Assembly: GCA_014904985.1 (NCBI GenBank)
Contig: MU128911.1
Location: 443,118-507,117 of the forward strand
DNA length: 64,000 nt
Direction of reading: 5' to 3'
Origin: Hydnum rufescens UP504
Taxonomy: Eukaryota > Basidiomycota > Agaricomycetes > Cantharellales > Hydnaceae
Made by a program: the position numbers and the translations under genes. Under the pieces are notes generated by a model. That model saw only the letters and a program-made list of their open reading frames with translations, had not been told where the DNA came from and ran no database searches. This document shows, in pieces, positions 25,942 to 38,137 of this stretch; the first letter of the stretch is position 1, and every line of letters begins with the position of its first letter.

Positions 25942-27472
25942 ATGCGCCTAACATGCCCGCCAAATATTCGTAGGGCTGTGGTTCAGTGTTCATTGCCAAC
26001 ATGGGGGGTACCAGTGTTTCGACGATCGGTTCATCTAAGTCGAACTCCGGAGCCATTGGTTTCAGGGCTTGCTGACCTCCTGCGGAGGTACGAGGAGCTT
26101 GAGCCGCAACCTATAGCTCTATCAACGTTGCTATCGTATGGGTCCCCAGTGACTCCGAGCTCAGTGTTAGCTTCTGCCTCCTACACGCGGTCAGAGGTCC
26201 CTCGACGTCTAGCACGAGGTGTCCGCAATCTCGACAAACTCCCGTATATCTGTGGAACCAACCCCCATATTGCCCGTATCCACAAGCTCTATTTATCTAC
26301 TTTCCATGCCTTGTGACTGCTGGAGAGATCACAAATACAGAAGAAAATGAGGCATTCTCGGCGCAGCTCGCAAGGTACGTTGACTTGCACGCAAACGACA
26401 TTCCAGTATTGTCAAAAGGGTAATAGGTTCCCGTCGTCTAAGCCTCAGAGATGACATCCTGATACCCCCATATTCTGGCTAGTTTCTCTGAGTGTGCACG
26501 ATATATGACACCGGAGGCGATATCTTCCTTCTTGGACACCACGATCACCAGTCGGATCGGCTTGCGCCTTATCGCAGAGCAACATATAGCCCTTTCTAAC
26601 TCTTTAAAGGAGCCTCGCACGCGTGGTGGACGTCGCATCGGGGTCGTGGGCCTGGAATGCTCGCCCGAACGTCTGATTCGCATGTGCGCATCTTTCGTCG
26701 GGTCTCTGAGTGACGCTACTCTCGGTTCCAGCCCAGAGACCATTGTTGATGGTGTTGTCGATGCGACCTTTGCGTAAGATGGGGTCATCAATATAATGAT
26801 TCCTTTTGCCACTCTCTGACGGGATCTCTGTGCATGCGTCGTGTGGCCCCGCCAGATATGTTCCTGTTCATTTAGAGTATATACTTACGGAGATCCTCAA
26901 GAATGCATATCGAGCCTCGGTCGAACACCACTTTGCGTTGTATGGCTCCTCGTCGTCGAAGCCCATCCCTCCGGTTATTGTAACCATCGCTCCTTCCCCG
27001 GACTTCCTCTCTTTGCGTATACGAGACCAGGGTGGTGGTATATCGCCTGCGAGCCTTCCTCGTGTATTCTCCTATGCTTTCACCACCGCTGGACGAGGGA
27101 GTAGCGATCCGGAGACAGACGAGGGTGGTGGCGGACCTTATGCAGCACAGCACGTCGGTGGGAGTGCTGCTATTGGGGGTGATGGGGATGGTTACCTTTT
27201 TGGCGAAATCACAGAAAAAGGCTTGCAGACGGGGATGGGGACTATTGCCGGGCTAGGATACGGGTGAGGTTGCAGGATCTGTTTCTTGTCTTCGTATTCA
27301 TCTGAGACTGACTTGTGTGATTCCTTCTGATGTGGCGTGCAGGCTTCCCTTGGCTCGATTGTATGCGAACTATTTTGGAGGACAACTTGATTTGATGACA
27401 CTATACGGGCATGGGACTGATGTATTTCTCAAACTTCGGCGTTTAGACAAACCATCCGCTGCAGAAATTTAA
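25942..27472 (+). CDS. Mitochondrial PDK/BCKDK-family protein kinase
   Basis: A GHKL-fold kinase that phosphorylates and inactivates the E1 subunit of pyruvate or branched-chain 2-oxoacid dehydrogenase in the mitochondrial matrix. ATG 25942 starts MRLTCPPNIRRAVVQCSLPT, then VFRRSVHLSRTPEPLV, a basic presequence. The four-helix domain has SEVPRRLARGVRNLDKLPYI, CGTNPHIARIHKLY and SRIGLRLIAEQHIALSNSLK. The ATP lid has the N-box EILKNAYRASVEHH, the G1 box IRDQGGGISPASLPRVFSYA and the G2 region GLGYGLPLARLYANYFGG. The end is LKLRRLDKPSAAEI with a stop at 27470-27472. It resembles fungal Pkp kinases; whether the substrate is PDH or BCKDH is not decided. Confidence 0.88.
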
Positions 27473-27686
27473 TTATGAGGCACCAATGTATGATATGAAT
27501 GTATTCGTTTGTCGGTTCTCTCCATCCTCCCATTGGTTACCAATAAAATGTGGAATTACTCAAATGCTGACGGGTCCAAGGCTAAATACATTCAGCGACG
27601 ATTAATACGATACAGTCACGGTCGAAATGTGAGGTCGTCCGATTAAGATTAAGAATCATAATAAGTTATCAAGGGTAAAACTGCTT
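27473..27686. other. Convergent 3' spacer
   Basis: 214 bp between converging stops of the kinase and the mannosyltransferase genes; AT-rich, nothing else seen. Confidence 0.5.
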
Positions 27687-29055
27687 CTAGTCGTTATTCG
27701 TTTTTTTGATGTCCTTCCAGCTTCCAGAGAATCCGTGCCAGACGCATGCTTGCTCGGGTTGCGGCCCTTCACTTGCATCAGCTTGGAATGAGTGAGAAGG
27801 AAGAATCAGGACGTCCCCAATCCGGATTGGAACGGTGCTTCCGGCGATGGATTGAGTACCTATGCCGTGTCTCGCCAGAATATATCTAAAATACGCGATG
27901 AGGTGAGCCAGACTCATCGCAAAGAGCCACTCGAAGCGAAGCCCTGGACAGACCTGAAAACAGCGTCTGTAAATGGACCTGGGCCTGTCCATTGAAGGGG
28001 GTCTATTTTTGTCAAATCCTCGTTGTTTGCGATGGCCTCGTTCCATTTCTCCAAGGCTCTATTGATTGCGTCGAGGAAAATAGGATGGCCAGGTTGCGCT
28101 GCGATGGTCCATTGAACGATCTGTAATCCTCTGGCCAACGTCTTTTCACGCCATTCTGGGTCGCGACCGTCCATCTCTACAGAGACGATCACCGCTGGAG
28201 GCGGAATCTCGTCGGCATAGCGGAGGTTGCCAGAGAGAATCAGTGGTATGCTGCCCACAACATGGTCTGTCTGGACGGTCCCATAAGGACGAAAGGATAA
28301 AAAAGAACTAAGCCTCGGTCCTCACCAGGTCCATCACATCCCGTGTTCCCCACTCATGGAAAGGACGGACGGCCGCAGTGTCGATGTCAGTGTAGATGCC
28401 GCCTTTGTGGAACATAAGGGTATAGCGAAGAATATCTGCTTTGAGGACCTTTTTGGGGAATGAGGATAGGAGTGGAAACATTGGAGAAGGGCTTGGATAC
28501 ATCGTTTCCAAGTATTGGTCCATTAGTGTGTCGTTCAAGTGTCGAAATTCAAGACTTGAAAGACGGGAGCGTTATCAGGGAACATGATGGTTTATTAGAA
28601 CAAACCGACCTCTCGTCGTTCTGGGCCCAGTACTGGAACTGTTCTGGGTACTTCTCCGGAGGCAAATTGGCGGTAGTGTATACGCGATGTGGGATCCTTG
28701 CGTTGAACGAGGGTATGCCATCCAACCTCAGTCGAGACATCACCAAACCAAGTGGGACAGGACCGGAAACCTCCCCCAACAATGGTGCTCGATTCGTCCC
28801 AAATATATTCCCCCAGGCCTTCCGCATGTCTGAAGTGTATTGGGCCAGGTCGATACCTCCAACATGCAGGTCCCACTCTTCCCTGTCTCTCTGTGGGTCA
28901 TATCTATCTTGAAGGGCACTGAGTCGTGCTCGAGAAATGCGGAGGCAGCGGGATTTGGCGTTTTCATGACTATTCAGGATAATGAGAAAGGAGGCGAAGA
29001 GAAACGCAATGGCATATGGCCACAGAGTTCGCCGTCGAGTGGGATGGAAGAGCAT
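27687..29055 (-). CDS. GT32 alpha-1,6-mannosyltransferase, OCH1-like
   Basis: A Golgi type II membrane glycosyltransferase expected to start the outer N-glycan mannose chain. The ATG at 29055 gives MLFHPTRRRTLWPYAIAFLF with a single anchor helix (PYAIAFLFASFLIIL), then a coiled stem. The GT32 domain shows IPHRVYTTANLPPEKYPEQF, KKVLKADILRYTLMFHKGGI and YTDIDTAAVRPF, where DID is the DXD metal-nucleotide site. Then come QIVQWTIAAQPGHPIFLDAI and TGPGPFTDAVF, spliced over a 69-nt intron to RYILARHGI; and WHGFSGSWKDIKK before the stop at 27689-27687. Three or more introns. OCH1 is one of several GT32 paralogues in fungi, so the symbol is left open. Confidence 0.88.
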
Positions 29056-29536
29056 TGTCGGAAGGCTTGGTTCCTTTTGTGTATGTCGCCAAAGTCGCAT
29101 GCTTTCTTCGAGGACTGCGGCTGGAGACAGGGCTACAGTATACTGGTTCGGAGCTGCGGAGGTTGCTACACTCGGATAAAAGAATACGAGATACAAATGA
29201 GTGGATTGCAGGCGCAGTCTGCACCAAGATATTAGTGTCAGTCGGGAATGTTGGTGCGTCTGCGCAACACAGTTGTCAAGGCAGTGTATGTACTAGTAAT
29301 CAAATCTCTCCCCCTCACCCAAGAAAATCAGTCTCAGGGCAGATCTAGCACTCCTGGTGTGTTTGGCGCTTGCACAATAGGACACCACTAAGTGTAGGCA
29401 GTGACTAGGAATATTTCTGGGGTTTCAACGTGCATCGACAGCGGGGCTTGCCGGACCCAGATTTCCCTTTGGAATTGAGCTCTTTGCCTGGTCTTCACTT
29501 CTTACAGCCTGTCGCTGTTGGGAAACTTCCGCAATA
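29056..29536. promoter_or_regulatory. Divergent promoter, OCH1-like / KEX2
   Basis: 481 bp between the divergent start codons of two Golgi enzymes. It contains pyrimidine-rich patches near 29310-29325. No coding frame here is supported. Confidence 0.5.
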
Positions 29537-32479
29537 ATGCGTTGCATAGCAATCATCACACTCCTTCTTCTGGGTATCCCAAATCTGTCCGCATTCTCTG
29601 CCAGTGTACCAGCAAAACGATCATATTCTACTCATGACTATTATGTTCTCGAATATGACCCGGCCCTCTCCTTATCGCTACAAGAATGTGCAGATGCCCT
29701 TTCCGTCGAGATTGTGGAACAAGTGGGGGAATTAGAAAATCACTGGCTCGTTCGAACTCCAAACGGCGTACCTTCAGGCCGCTCTTTGGATGGGGATCCA
29801 GTTCTTCGACGATTAGCAGCACTTAGACGAAGAGGGAGATCGTCATCTCCGCACCTACAATTGCGATCTCCATCAGAAATTCGGCGACTAGCAAGAGCTA
29901 TTCGTTCCCTAGAACCGCAAACGCCTCGACTAAGGACCAAAAAGCGCGCCCCAACCCCATTTCCTGGGCCTGCCCCTCCCCCTGTCACTCCCACAAAAGC
30001 AGATCGAATTGCGCTAGAGCTTGGGATTGTCGATCCAATATTTCACGATCAGTGGCACCTGGCCAATCCGGACTATCCAGCGTATGACTTGAATGTCTCT
30101 GGTCTCTGGTCGCAAGGTGTGACCGGGAAGGGAGTATATGTTGCCGTCGTTGACGATGGGTTGGACTCAACCAGTGACGATCTTGCAGCAAATTTTGTGA
30201 GCCTGGTAATGAATGTATATGTTAGTGGTTCAATTAAAACTATTCTGTACAGAACTTGGAAGGATCATGGGATTTCAATGACCACACCAACCTTCCCACC
30301 CCTCGACTCTCGGATGACCAACATGGAACCCGCTGTTGTGGCGAGATTGCTGCTGTTAAAAATGACGTTTGTGGGGTCGGCGTCGCTTATGATTCCAAGA
30401 TTGCTGGCATACGTATTTTATCTGGACCTATATCAGATGCCGATGAAGCTGCTTCGCTTAACTACGGCTACAACCAGACATCTATTTACTCCTGTAGCTG
30501 GGGCCCCCTGGACGATGGGAAGTCCATGGACGCTCCCTCTTACCTTATCCAAAAGGCCGTCGTCAATGGTGTCCACAAAGGTCGTAATGGAAAGGCTCTA
30601 TCTTTGTCTTCGCAAGTGGAAATGGTGCTGGCTCTGGTGATCAGTGCAATTTTGATGGATACACGAATTCCATCTACTCCGTAACAGTTGCGGCGGTTGA
30701 CCACGAGGGAAAACACCCATACTATTCCGAGGCATGTGCTGCCAACATGATCGTCGCTTATAGCTCTGGTGGAGGGAAACGCATTGTGAGTTGCTTCTTT
30801 ATTTCTTTTTTCGTCCCCCTTTACCAAGTTCTGAACCTGGGTACGAAATCCGTAATTGACCTGATATTGCAGTCCACGACCGATGTCGGAAAGAACAAAT
30901 GCACCAGCGTTCATGGCGGTACTTCCGCCGCTGCCCCTCTTGCTGCTGGCGTGTTCGCTCTTGCACTGCAAGTCCGGTGAGGACCACTTAAGTCGCGCTC
31001 TCCATATCTTAGTAACAATGTCCATGGATAGTCCCGAACTTACCTGGCGCGACATACAACATCTTTGCGTGCGAGCGTCGCTGCGCATAAATCCTGATGA
31101 TCCAGACTGGCAGATGACATCTGTCGGCCGTCCCTACAGTTACAAGTATGGGTATGGAGCGCTTGATGCTTGGACATATGTCGAACTCGCTAGGACTTGG
31201 AAGCTCGTCAAGCCCCAGGCATGGGTCGACTTGCCACAAGTGGAAATCCAAGGTTCTAATATAACCCCTGATGGCGTTATGTCTGGCGGGACCTTCATTA
31301 GCGCCAATGGTGTGGATTCCAAAATCACTGTCACCTCAGGCGTGCTCAAAGAGAACAACTTTGAGAGCCTTGAGCATATCACCGTTAAAGTATGGATATC
31401 ACATGCCCGACGGGGTGATGTTGAAGTGCAGATCGTCCAGTCCCAATGGCGTAACCAGTGTACTAGCCGCCGCGCGGCGTTTTGACGAGGATAGCATCTG
31501 GGTTCCCAGGATGGCAATTCATGTCCGTGAAGCACTGGTATGATTGTCTTTTTTCGATCCATGTGGTGGGAGAAACGTATCATTCATTTGCTTGCACAGG
31601 GGAGAAGATCCTATTGGAATTTGGACGCTACATATTAAAGACCAGGGTCTCCCGAATCGCAATGGAAGCTTTCTTGGTTGGAGTCTCTCTTTATGGGGTG
31701 AATGCATCGATCCTTCGAAGGCCAAGCTGTGGACCTTCCCACCAGGATCGGAAGAGGAAGATGCTACAGAGACTCCATCGTTGACTGTTTCTTCGACTAA
31801 GACCCACCCCAAACCAACAGATAACCTTCCCGATGGCCATCACACGGCGGTGGGCGAGGCCACCAAGCCTGCCTTCGGTGATATCAAGCCACCTACTCCC
31901 ACAGCGCAAACATCTAGCTCGCCATCCGCGACACCATCCGTAACTCCAGACGAAGGGTATTTCTCCCATATGGGCGATCTACTCTCGAACCAAACCTGGC
32001 TGTTTGGCGCTATTGGCTTGGTGACGTTGTTTGCAATCATTGTGGGGGTGTTCTTTTGGCGAAGAAGGGTACGGCGACGCTCTGCAGACTACACCGCGGT
32101 TGGTACAGAAGATCACGCGATGGGTACCATCCGGGGAAGCATGAGTCGTCTTCTCGGGAAACGATCCCGTCCACGAGATGGAGAAGGCAGGACGAAGGAG
32201 CTGTACGACGCATTGGGAGAGCCCAACGATGATGACGATTCTGCCGGCGAGGAAGATGGGCTCGTGCGTGGGCATAACACGGCGTCTCCCGCTCTACGAT
32301 ACCACGATGGATTTCTCGATGATGACCAGCTCGATCCGGCCCCTCCTGTTAGGCCCACTGGGGAGGGGGAGCGAGATGTGGATTCACGGAAGCCACGGAG
32401 AGAAGATGAGGCGAGTAGTAGTCCCAGCGGCAGTGGAACTGGAAGCTGGGAGCATGCTTCGGCTGATGTTCCACGATGA
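29537..32479 (+). CDS. KEX2: Kexin, Golgi pro-protein convertase
   Basis: A Ca2+-dependent subtilisin-like protease that cuts secretory pro-proteins after paired basic residues in the trans-Golgi. ATG 29537 begins a signal peptide (MRCIAIITLLLLGIPNLSAF). The prodomain ends near a basic stretch (LRTKKRAPTP). The S8B catalytic domain has Asp in VVDDGLDSTSDDL, His (30322-30324) in HGTRCCGEIAA, the oxyanion Asn in ASGNGAGSGDQCNFDGYTNS and Ser (30924-30926) in GGTSAAAPLAAGVFAL. The P domain follows (LEHITVKVWISHARRGDVEV, then IGIWTLHIKDQGL and NGSFLGWSLSLWGE). Next are a Thr/Ser/Pro linker, one TM helix (WLFGAIGLVTLFAIIVGVFF), basic stop-transfer RRRVRRR, and an acidic cytosolic tail with tyrosines for TGN retention. 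About seven exons; it looks intact. Confidence 0.95.
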
Positions 32480-32695
32480 TGTGCCCTGTAGTCCTACTTA
32501 CAGTAATTACTTATATTCACATTTTCCACACGTTTTATTTCTTACAGAAGAGGTTAATCTCTTGGGCAAGTTGTAGCATACGACCTTCCCAATGATCGAA
32601 ATCACTGGCCCGCCACAACCACATTTTTGTTTTCGGGTTCGTTCCGGGAAACGCCAAGACAGGAAAGCGTTACTTTGCATCCGGTAACCTCGTTG
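32480..32695. other. Short spacer
   Basis: 216 bp between the KEX2 stop and the chromodomain gene's ATG on the same strand; promoter of the latter and KEX2 3' end. Confidence 0.4.
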
Positions 32696-35600
32696 ATGGC
32701 TGAAGACAGTAACGGCGAAGATCCACGCGTCTACGAAGTGGGTCTGTGTTACTTAGGGTTTCTGGGTCTCCATGCATGCACTCAACCTATTTGGGCCCCT
32801 CAGAGTATATATCTGAAGCGCGGATCGAATCTGATAGATGGATATACCTTACCAAGGTATGTACATACCTGGGAGAACGCCTATTGTGCTCTGAAAGAAT
32901 CGGACACGCTCCAGTGGTGGGGCTACCCGGTGGATGACAATACTTGGGAGCCGGAAAGCAATTTGGCTTCATGTACAGAATTGTTGAAGAGTTTTTGGAA
33001 TCACGTCGGGCGTGAAAGGAAAAATTTGAAGAAGTCCAAACCCATCAGGTCCTCTAAGGCGTGGAGAGGTTGGCTTTTCTGATTAGCGCTCTAGATATCA
33101 TTTAACGTCGTTCTTTCCCAGAGGAGCAAACGGAACGAACGAGGAGGCTTAAGCAAAAAGAAGCGGAGAGCGGGGGACAGGCATCCGGTACGAAGGCTCC
33201 CAGTACTGCGGACAAGACTCCTCGGACTTCCAAGTCAGACTTGTCCGGTTCAACGCAGGATTCCATTAGGAAACCAGTCAAGGTCTGTTCTTTTGCGATC
33301 CTTCGCGACATTCATCTAATATATCCCCCAAAGCCTAAAGACAAAGAGGTTTGTTTAATTGGCAGAGAGTCACGAGATATTGCCACTGATTTTGACCATC
33401 AAGACGAGTGTAGGCGGCACTAAGAGAGGCAATGAGTCTTCTGTCCGAGTGGTGCGTCGAATGATCGCTTGCAATCTGACGTTGGATCGTGATATCTGCA
33501 TCACGTAGACCAAGAAAACACCAGCATCTTCATCGAAATCCACACTTTCTGAAGTTCGACCGTTGAAAAGACGTAGGGAAATATCGGACTCCGACTCGAG
33601 TACATCCAAAGCAGCGACTCCCCGATCGGGCTCGAAGGACGATGAAATCTCCGAAGACGAGCTTTCTTCGTCGTTCCTTCGCCGGAAGTCTGCTACCAAG
33701 AAGAGTCTCAGACTAGATTCGAGTGATGATGATGGTGCCCCTGAAATATCGGAAAATCTCGGAAATACAGCTGCAATCCATACCACAGAGTCTGTTGTGA
33801 CTGCTCGGTCAGAGCCTGAAGTAATCCTCTCCCCGGAGTCTATTGTGCCACCAGCCTCAGGGCCCTCTGCGGCAGGCCCTGTCGCGAATACTACATTTCA
33901 GCCTGCCGTACACACCCCCGCAAATAGGAATACTCCAGTTTCTTCGACGTCTCGAAGGGTTTCAGGTCCTTCTGATGAAACACTTTCACCAGCCGCTGTA
34001 GCCCGACCAACACCCTCCACCCTCCATGGGAAAACGATTCTTAGGCCTATCGCCCCCATCGTTGATAAACACAGAGGGAGTCGGATGAAGATATTGCCAA
34101 CTCCAGTCACCCAAGTATCTTCCCTCAGCACCAAGTTCTCTGTAGCTGGTGGATCTGCATCTGCGCCTAGGGCGTCCTCTCAGCCGAAGAGCCCCGTAGT
34201 CTCTACCCCATCCATTAATGCACCAACGGAGCCACAGACCTTTCCTTCAGACGAGCCCTTAGCATCCACTTTTGACCCACCACTGGGACTCAAGGCTCAA
34301 GATCAAATGGTGCCATTGTCCCTTGGAGAATTATCATCGGTTCTAAGCAGTGGTTCTACGACAAAGTGAGGTCGTATTGTCTCTACAGGACTGAGACATT
34401 GATTGGACCATGTACAGAACGAAACCTGCTCGACGGAGTGCACTTGACGTGACTGAGGCAATGAACAACCGGTCCTTCGATTCAGTGTCCCCAACATTCG
34501 AACCTACACCCACGCCTACTCCAGTAATGTAAGTTAATCAAGAAACTGCGAATTAATCATGCTAACATAGTTCTGTCTAGCAAAGAAAACACGGCGAGAA
34601 TGGCGAAGAAGTGGGTTGGAAGCCTGGTTTTGGGAGAGAACACGTATTGCCAAATTAATTTGGAGCCTATCTCAGCCTCGGCCACTGAGAAGAAAGTCAT
34701 GGGCACCGTACTGCTGTCTTTGGGTGGTCAACTTCTAGCTGCAGCAATGCAACCAGCTGCTGCAATTGGTCATCTACTTTTACCTGCTTTCCATGTGCCA
34801 GTGGAATTTGCCAAGATAGGACCGGCAGACAGTGATAATGCGAATCGTCTAGAACGTCTCCTCGCGTACATGGAGCTGGAGCATCAGGTGTGTTGATCAG
34901 AATATTGGATCATATAGAACGTCTACTTCATTACGAATTTCTAGGTGTCTGTTTTCCAACCCAGTCCCAAGTTCCCGACAATATATTTCGTATTGCATCC
35001 TTCCACTCTGGCGGAAGCCACCTTGACTCTAAGCACGCCAAAAGCGATACAAAATGGCCCACCGACGCTCGCATTGGCGATGCTTGTGAAGCGCCTCCAG
35101 CGTGGCTTTCTGTCTCCTAACCTGATCCAGTCGTTTCCACATAATCCTGCAGTGCTTCTTCCCGGAGACGCAGATATACCTTCTTACCAACGCATCGCCC
35201 GGTACTTCGGCTTCACTAGTAGACTTCTGGATTATCTGTCAGGACGAACATTTTGCGTCTTTTCAGCTTATGGGGAGAACAAACCTCCTGCGCATGGTTC
35301 CTCAAAGGATCCAGAGACTCTAGCACTTATTCGTCTTCTCACTAAATGTGGGGTGAAATGCGTAGATTGGCACCAGAGTTCCAATTTTATCGTGTTCATT
35401 CATAGCAATGCCTGGCTTTCTTCCGACATCCCCGTTCCATATCCTCTCCTAGATCGCAGAAAATCGTATCTTATCCAGTATTTCAAGTACGGCACATGTT
35501 CGAACTTCATTCCTGGAGAAAACCGATTCGTGTGCGAAGCCTTCCCCCTCGGTAAAACAATGCTGCTAATCTTGCAAACCTTTTGCGCTTATGGAAATTT

Positions 35601-36597
35601 GACTGGTGTGCGCAGGTGGCGTCTTATCACTTACCGCGCGTGCCATGGCAGAGGATCCAGATGGCATCCTCGATATAATTGACAAAGTAGGATCACACCC
35701 CCTTTGGCAGGTTTATCTTCTTCCGGAGACACTTGGATTACTTTTTCATGCGCTTTCAGACCCGGGGATATCAAGGTAAGCTAGGGTAAAGCTTTCTGTT
35801 TCACTTCAGAGGTTTGATTGGATGTCCAAGTGGAGCCGTAGTAGCTATAGGTGGATTGATGGCGCGCCTCCAGATACCGGAGAGTATATTGGCGATCGCG
35901 TCATGTCCGCCCCAACTATCTAGCGAATTAGATGTCGATGGCATCCTCTCTTGGAGAGAAATGCAATCCTCGATAGCGGACCTGTATAATAACCCCCAGC
36001 CCTCCTTGACTATTGTTCGAGTCGCTTGCGAGCCACGTATGTGGACCTTATCAACAGCCCGCTCGCACAATTGGAATCCGCAGTGGAGAATGACTGCATC
36101 CAAGATCTGGTGAATTTAGCAGCGCCAACCTGCCCTGTATACTCGCCGTCGCGAGTTTGTCCTGATTGTTCCAGGCCGAGGCCATAATGGACCTGGACCT
36201 TCGAAGGACCATGGTGTATGTTCATTATTTCATCCATCCTCTCCAGAGAAGCGCTGAGCTGTCACGAGTAGATTGCGAGCTATACTTTGGAAGGGTTCAC
36301 TTTCTCTGACGACGTTAATCCCTCCATGGCGCTTTCCTACGATTGATATCTAGCCCTCTTGAGGAATAATCCAGTGGCGACCTTTCCAGTCGATTCTTTG
36401 CAGTCTAAATTTTGTCTAAAAATGCATATACGGTGTTCCGCTTCTATTGTAGGTGGCATGAATATAGGGCGCTACGTCTGCAAGATTACATCATGCTTGT
36501 CCGTCTATACAAATGTGCACAGCTTCCTCGCCTCCCAGCAAATGAACCCACCAGCGCATCAAGACGTACACAGAGGTCACGTATTATGCCACAGTAG
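32696..36597 (+). CDS. Large chromodomain protein with C-terminal SPOC/PIN-like region (Chp1-like candidate)
   Basis: ATG 32696 gives MAEDSNGEDPRVYE, spliced to a chromodomain: VEYISEARIESDRWIYLTK joined over an intron to WWGYPVDDNTWEPESNLASC, with the aromatic cage (Tyr, Trp, Trp region) that reads methyl-lysine on histone H3. A long Ser/Pro/Lys-rich disordered middle follows (RPLKRRREISDSDSSTSKAA; about 33100-34370). The folded C-terminal part begins KKWVGSLVLGENTYCQINLE (about 34605), which resembles a SPOC domain start. It continues with YQRIARYFGFTSRLLDYLSG and DPETLALIRLLTKCGVKCVD, reminiscent of a PIN-like fold. The end is uncertain: 36597 closes a frame reading FRFYCRWHEYRALRLQDYIM. 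The architecture recalls fission-yeast Chp1, but that is inference. Confidence 0.65.
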
Positions 36598-37326
36598 GGT
36601 CTTTCAGCGACTTCCAATGGTCCGAATCGAGGTAAAGATACTTCATCGAGCTCCACATGCCTGGCTGAAGCGTCTCTTCCTGATGTTTAAATAGCCACAT
36701 CACTGCGCCCCACGTAAGTGCTGCAAAGACCGTGAAGAGCGGGGCTCTCGGGGGGATGGGACGGTTTTGACCGTTTGGATTTCTCGGAGTTGGCGTAGCA
36801 AAAGCTCGAGGAATGAAAGATGCCACGACTCGGGAGGCGACGTACAGCACAATCTGGAGAATACGGGGCATCAGTGTGATCAAGCATGGATGGATGGGTG
36901 GGAGAGTGAACATTACTTGTTCATTAATTGCGGTCCGGTTACCAAAGACGACATATCCGCCAACGAGACCAGCGACAAATGTATCCGCAGAACGCTCCTT
37001 TCCCCCGTTCAATTTCCGCTGTACCAATATAAGGGACTTGTATATGGTAACAAATTTGGCAAGATTTAGAGCGTGGGTCTTTGTGGCCTTGTAGATCTGT
37101 GTCGCGCGTGCTTTGACACTGTGAGACGTTGGTGAGGAAAGGGCGGATTGTTTCACGGTAAACTCTGTGCTTACTCTCCCCTGCCAAACAAGATACTCAT
37201 GATAAGTGCGTGGGGGAAACGGATCTTGACTCCGTAGACGAGACCATTGCGAGCTCCTTTGAGGATTGCGAGATAGTCATGAAGCTCGGGTCGAGAGATG
37301 AGTGCCTCTATTGCGGGAAGTGACAT
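36584..37326 (-). CDS. PXMP4: Peroxisomal membrane protein 4 (PXMP4/PMP24, Tim17 family)
   Basis: A small peroxisomal membrane protein of the Tim17/Tim22/Tim23/PMP24 superfamily; its role is not well defined. The ATG at 37326 gives MSLPAIEALISRPELHDYLA, then the family block LKGARNGLVYGVKIRFPHAL and MSILFGRGE. After an intron come ATQIYKATKTHALNLAKFVT, IYKSLILVQRKLNGGKERSA, DTFVAGLVGGYVVFG and NRTAINEQV. After another intron come LFTVFAALTWGAVMWLF, ETLQPGMWSSMKYLYLDSDH and WKSLKDPTVA, stop 36586-36584. It matches human PXMP4 along its whole length. An upstream non-ATG extension to 37461 is open but unlikely. The 3' end may overlap the chromodomain gene by about 14 bp. Confidence 0.9.
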
Positions 37327-37587
37327 GGCAGCGGTGAGAATGTCGAGGAGGGGTGGGAAGGGATTAGGGAGAAACTGCGAGCGGGATGGATCTTGAACGT
37401 CAAGTAGCTGTGTAAATGCCGGTTCGGCAATCACCGCGCCCACGTCTACCTTTGTTTTCACGATCCAATCCTTTTTTCTCTATCTGGAATAGGTTTTATG
37501 AGTCGGTTCGTAGTCACCTAGGACTAGCGGAATTACTATGGCTGAGTCCAAGCTCCTCGCTATCCCAGACTTAAACCACCGACAGGA

Positions 37588-38137
37588 TTGTCGTATCGCG
37601 ACAGGTCGCATCCTACATTCACTCCACCGACATCTGGAAGATCCTCACCTTATGCCTATGACAATTATGCTTCATCCTCGTCCACGTTACCCATTTTCAA
37701 TGCCAACACTTCGCCCGTGTCTCGTTTTCAATCACAGCGGAGTGCAGAAGAGCTCGAGAGCCAGAACGACGAGCGGGTAGAAGGCCTGAGTGCAAAAGTC
37801 AAGTTACTTAAAGATGTCGGTGCCCATCTAAGCTGCCTCTGGAGCCGCCCTTATGTTGGCCCCTACAGATTACGATGGGGATAGGGAATGAAGTCCGTGA
37901 GTCTACTGTGCAATTGACTCAAATGGTAAGTGGGCAACATGTCGCCAAACTCTGGTCTTACTTTGTTGTTGGAATATATAGAACGATGCCTTTGCCGAAA
38001 CATCAGGAATCCTCAGTGGTACGTTCCGACGGATGAATGCGATGGCAACGCGACAAGGCGGCCGGTGGGCCTGCTACATGATATTTATGGTCATTGTCTT
38101 TTGGTTTTTCATTGTCGTGTGGTTTCTTCGTCGGTGA
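37588..38137 (+). CDS. BET1: BET1-like ER-Golgi SNARE
   Basis: A tail-anchored Qc-SNARE for ER-to-Golgi vesicle fusion. Visible exons read LSYRDRSHPTFTPPTSGRSS (N-terminal disordered part), then RSAEELESQNDERVEGLSAK and VKLLKD, spliced to ITMGIGNEVRESTVQLTQM and NDAFAETSGILSGTFRRMNA (SNARE heptads). The C-terminal anchor is RWACYMIFMVIVFWFFIVVW, then FLRR and a stop at 38135-38137. There is no ATG in this frame at 37588; a short first exon upstream (an ATG lies in this frame's vicinity at about 37497 or 37538) must supply it, so the start is approximate. Confidence 0.88.

Noticed and set aside
25517..26056. 179-codon reverse frame with a hydrophobic segment
   Set aside because: Overlaps the start of the mitochondrial kinase on the other strand, no family resemblance; more likely antisense chance.
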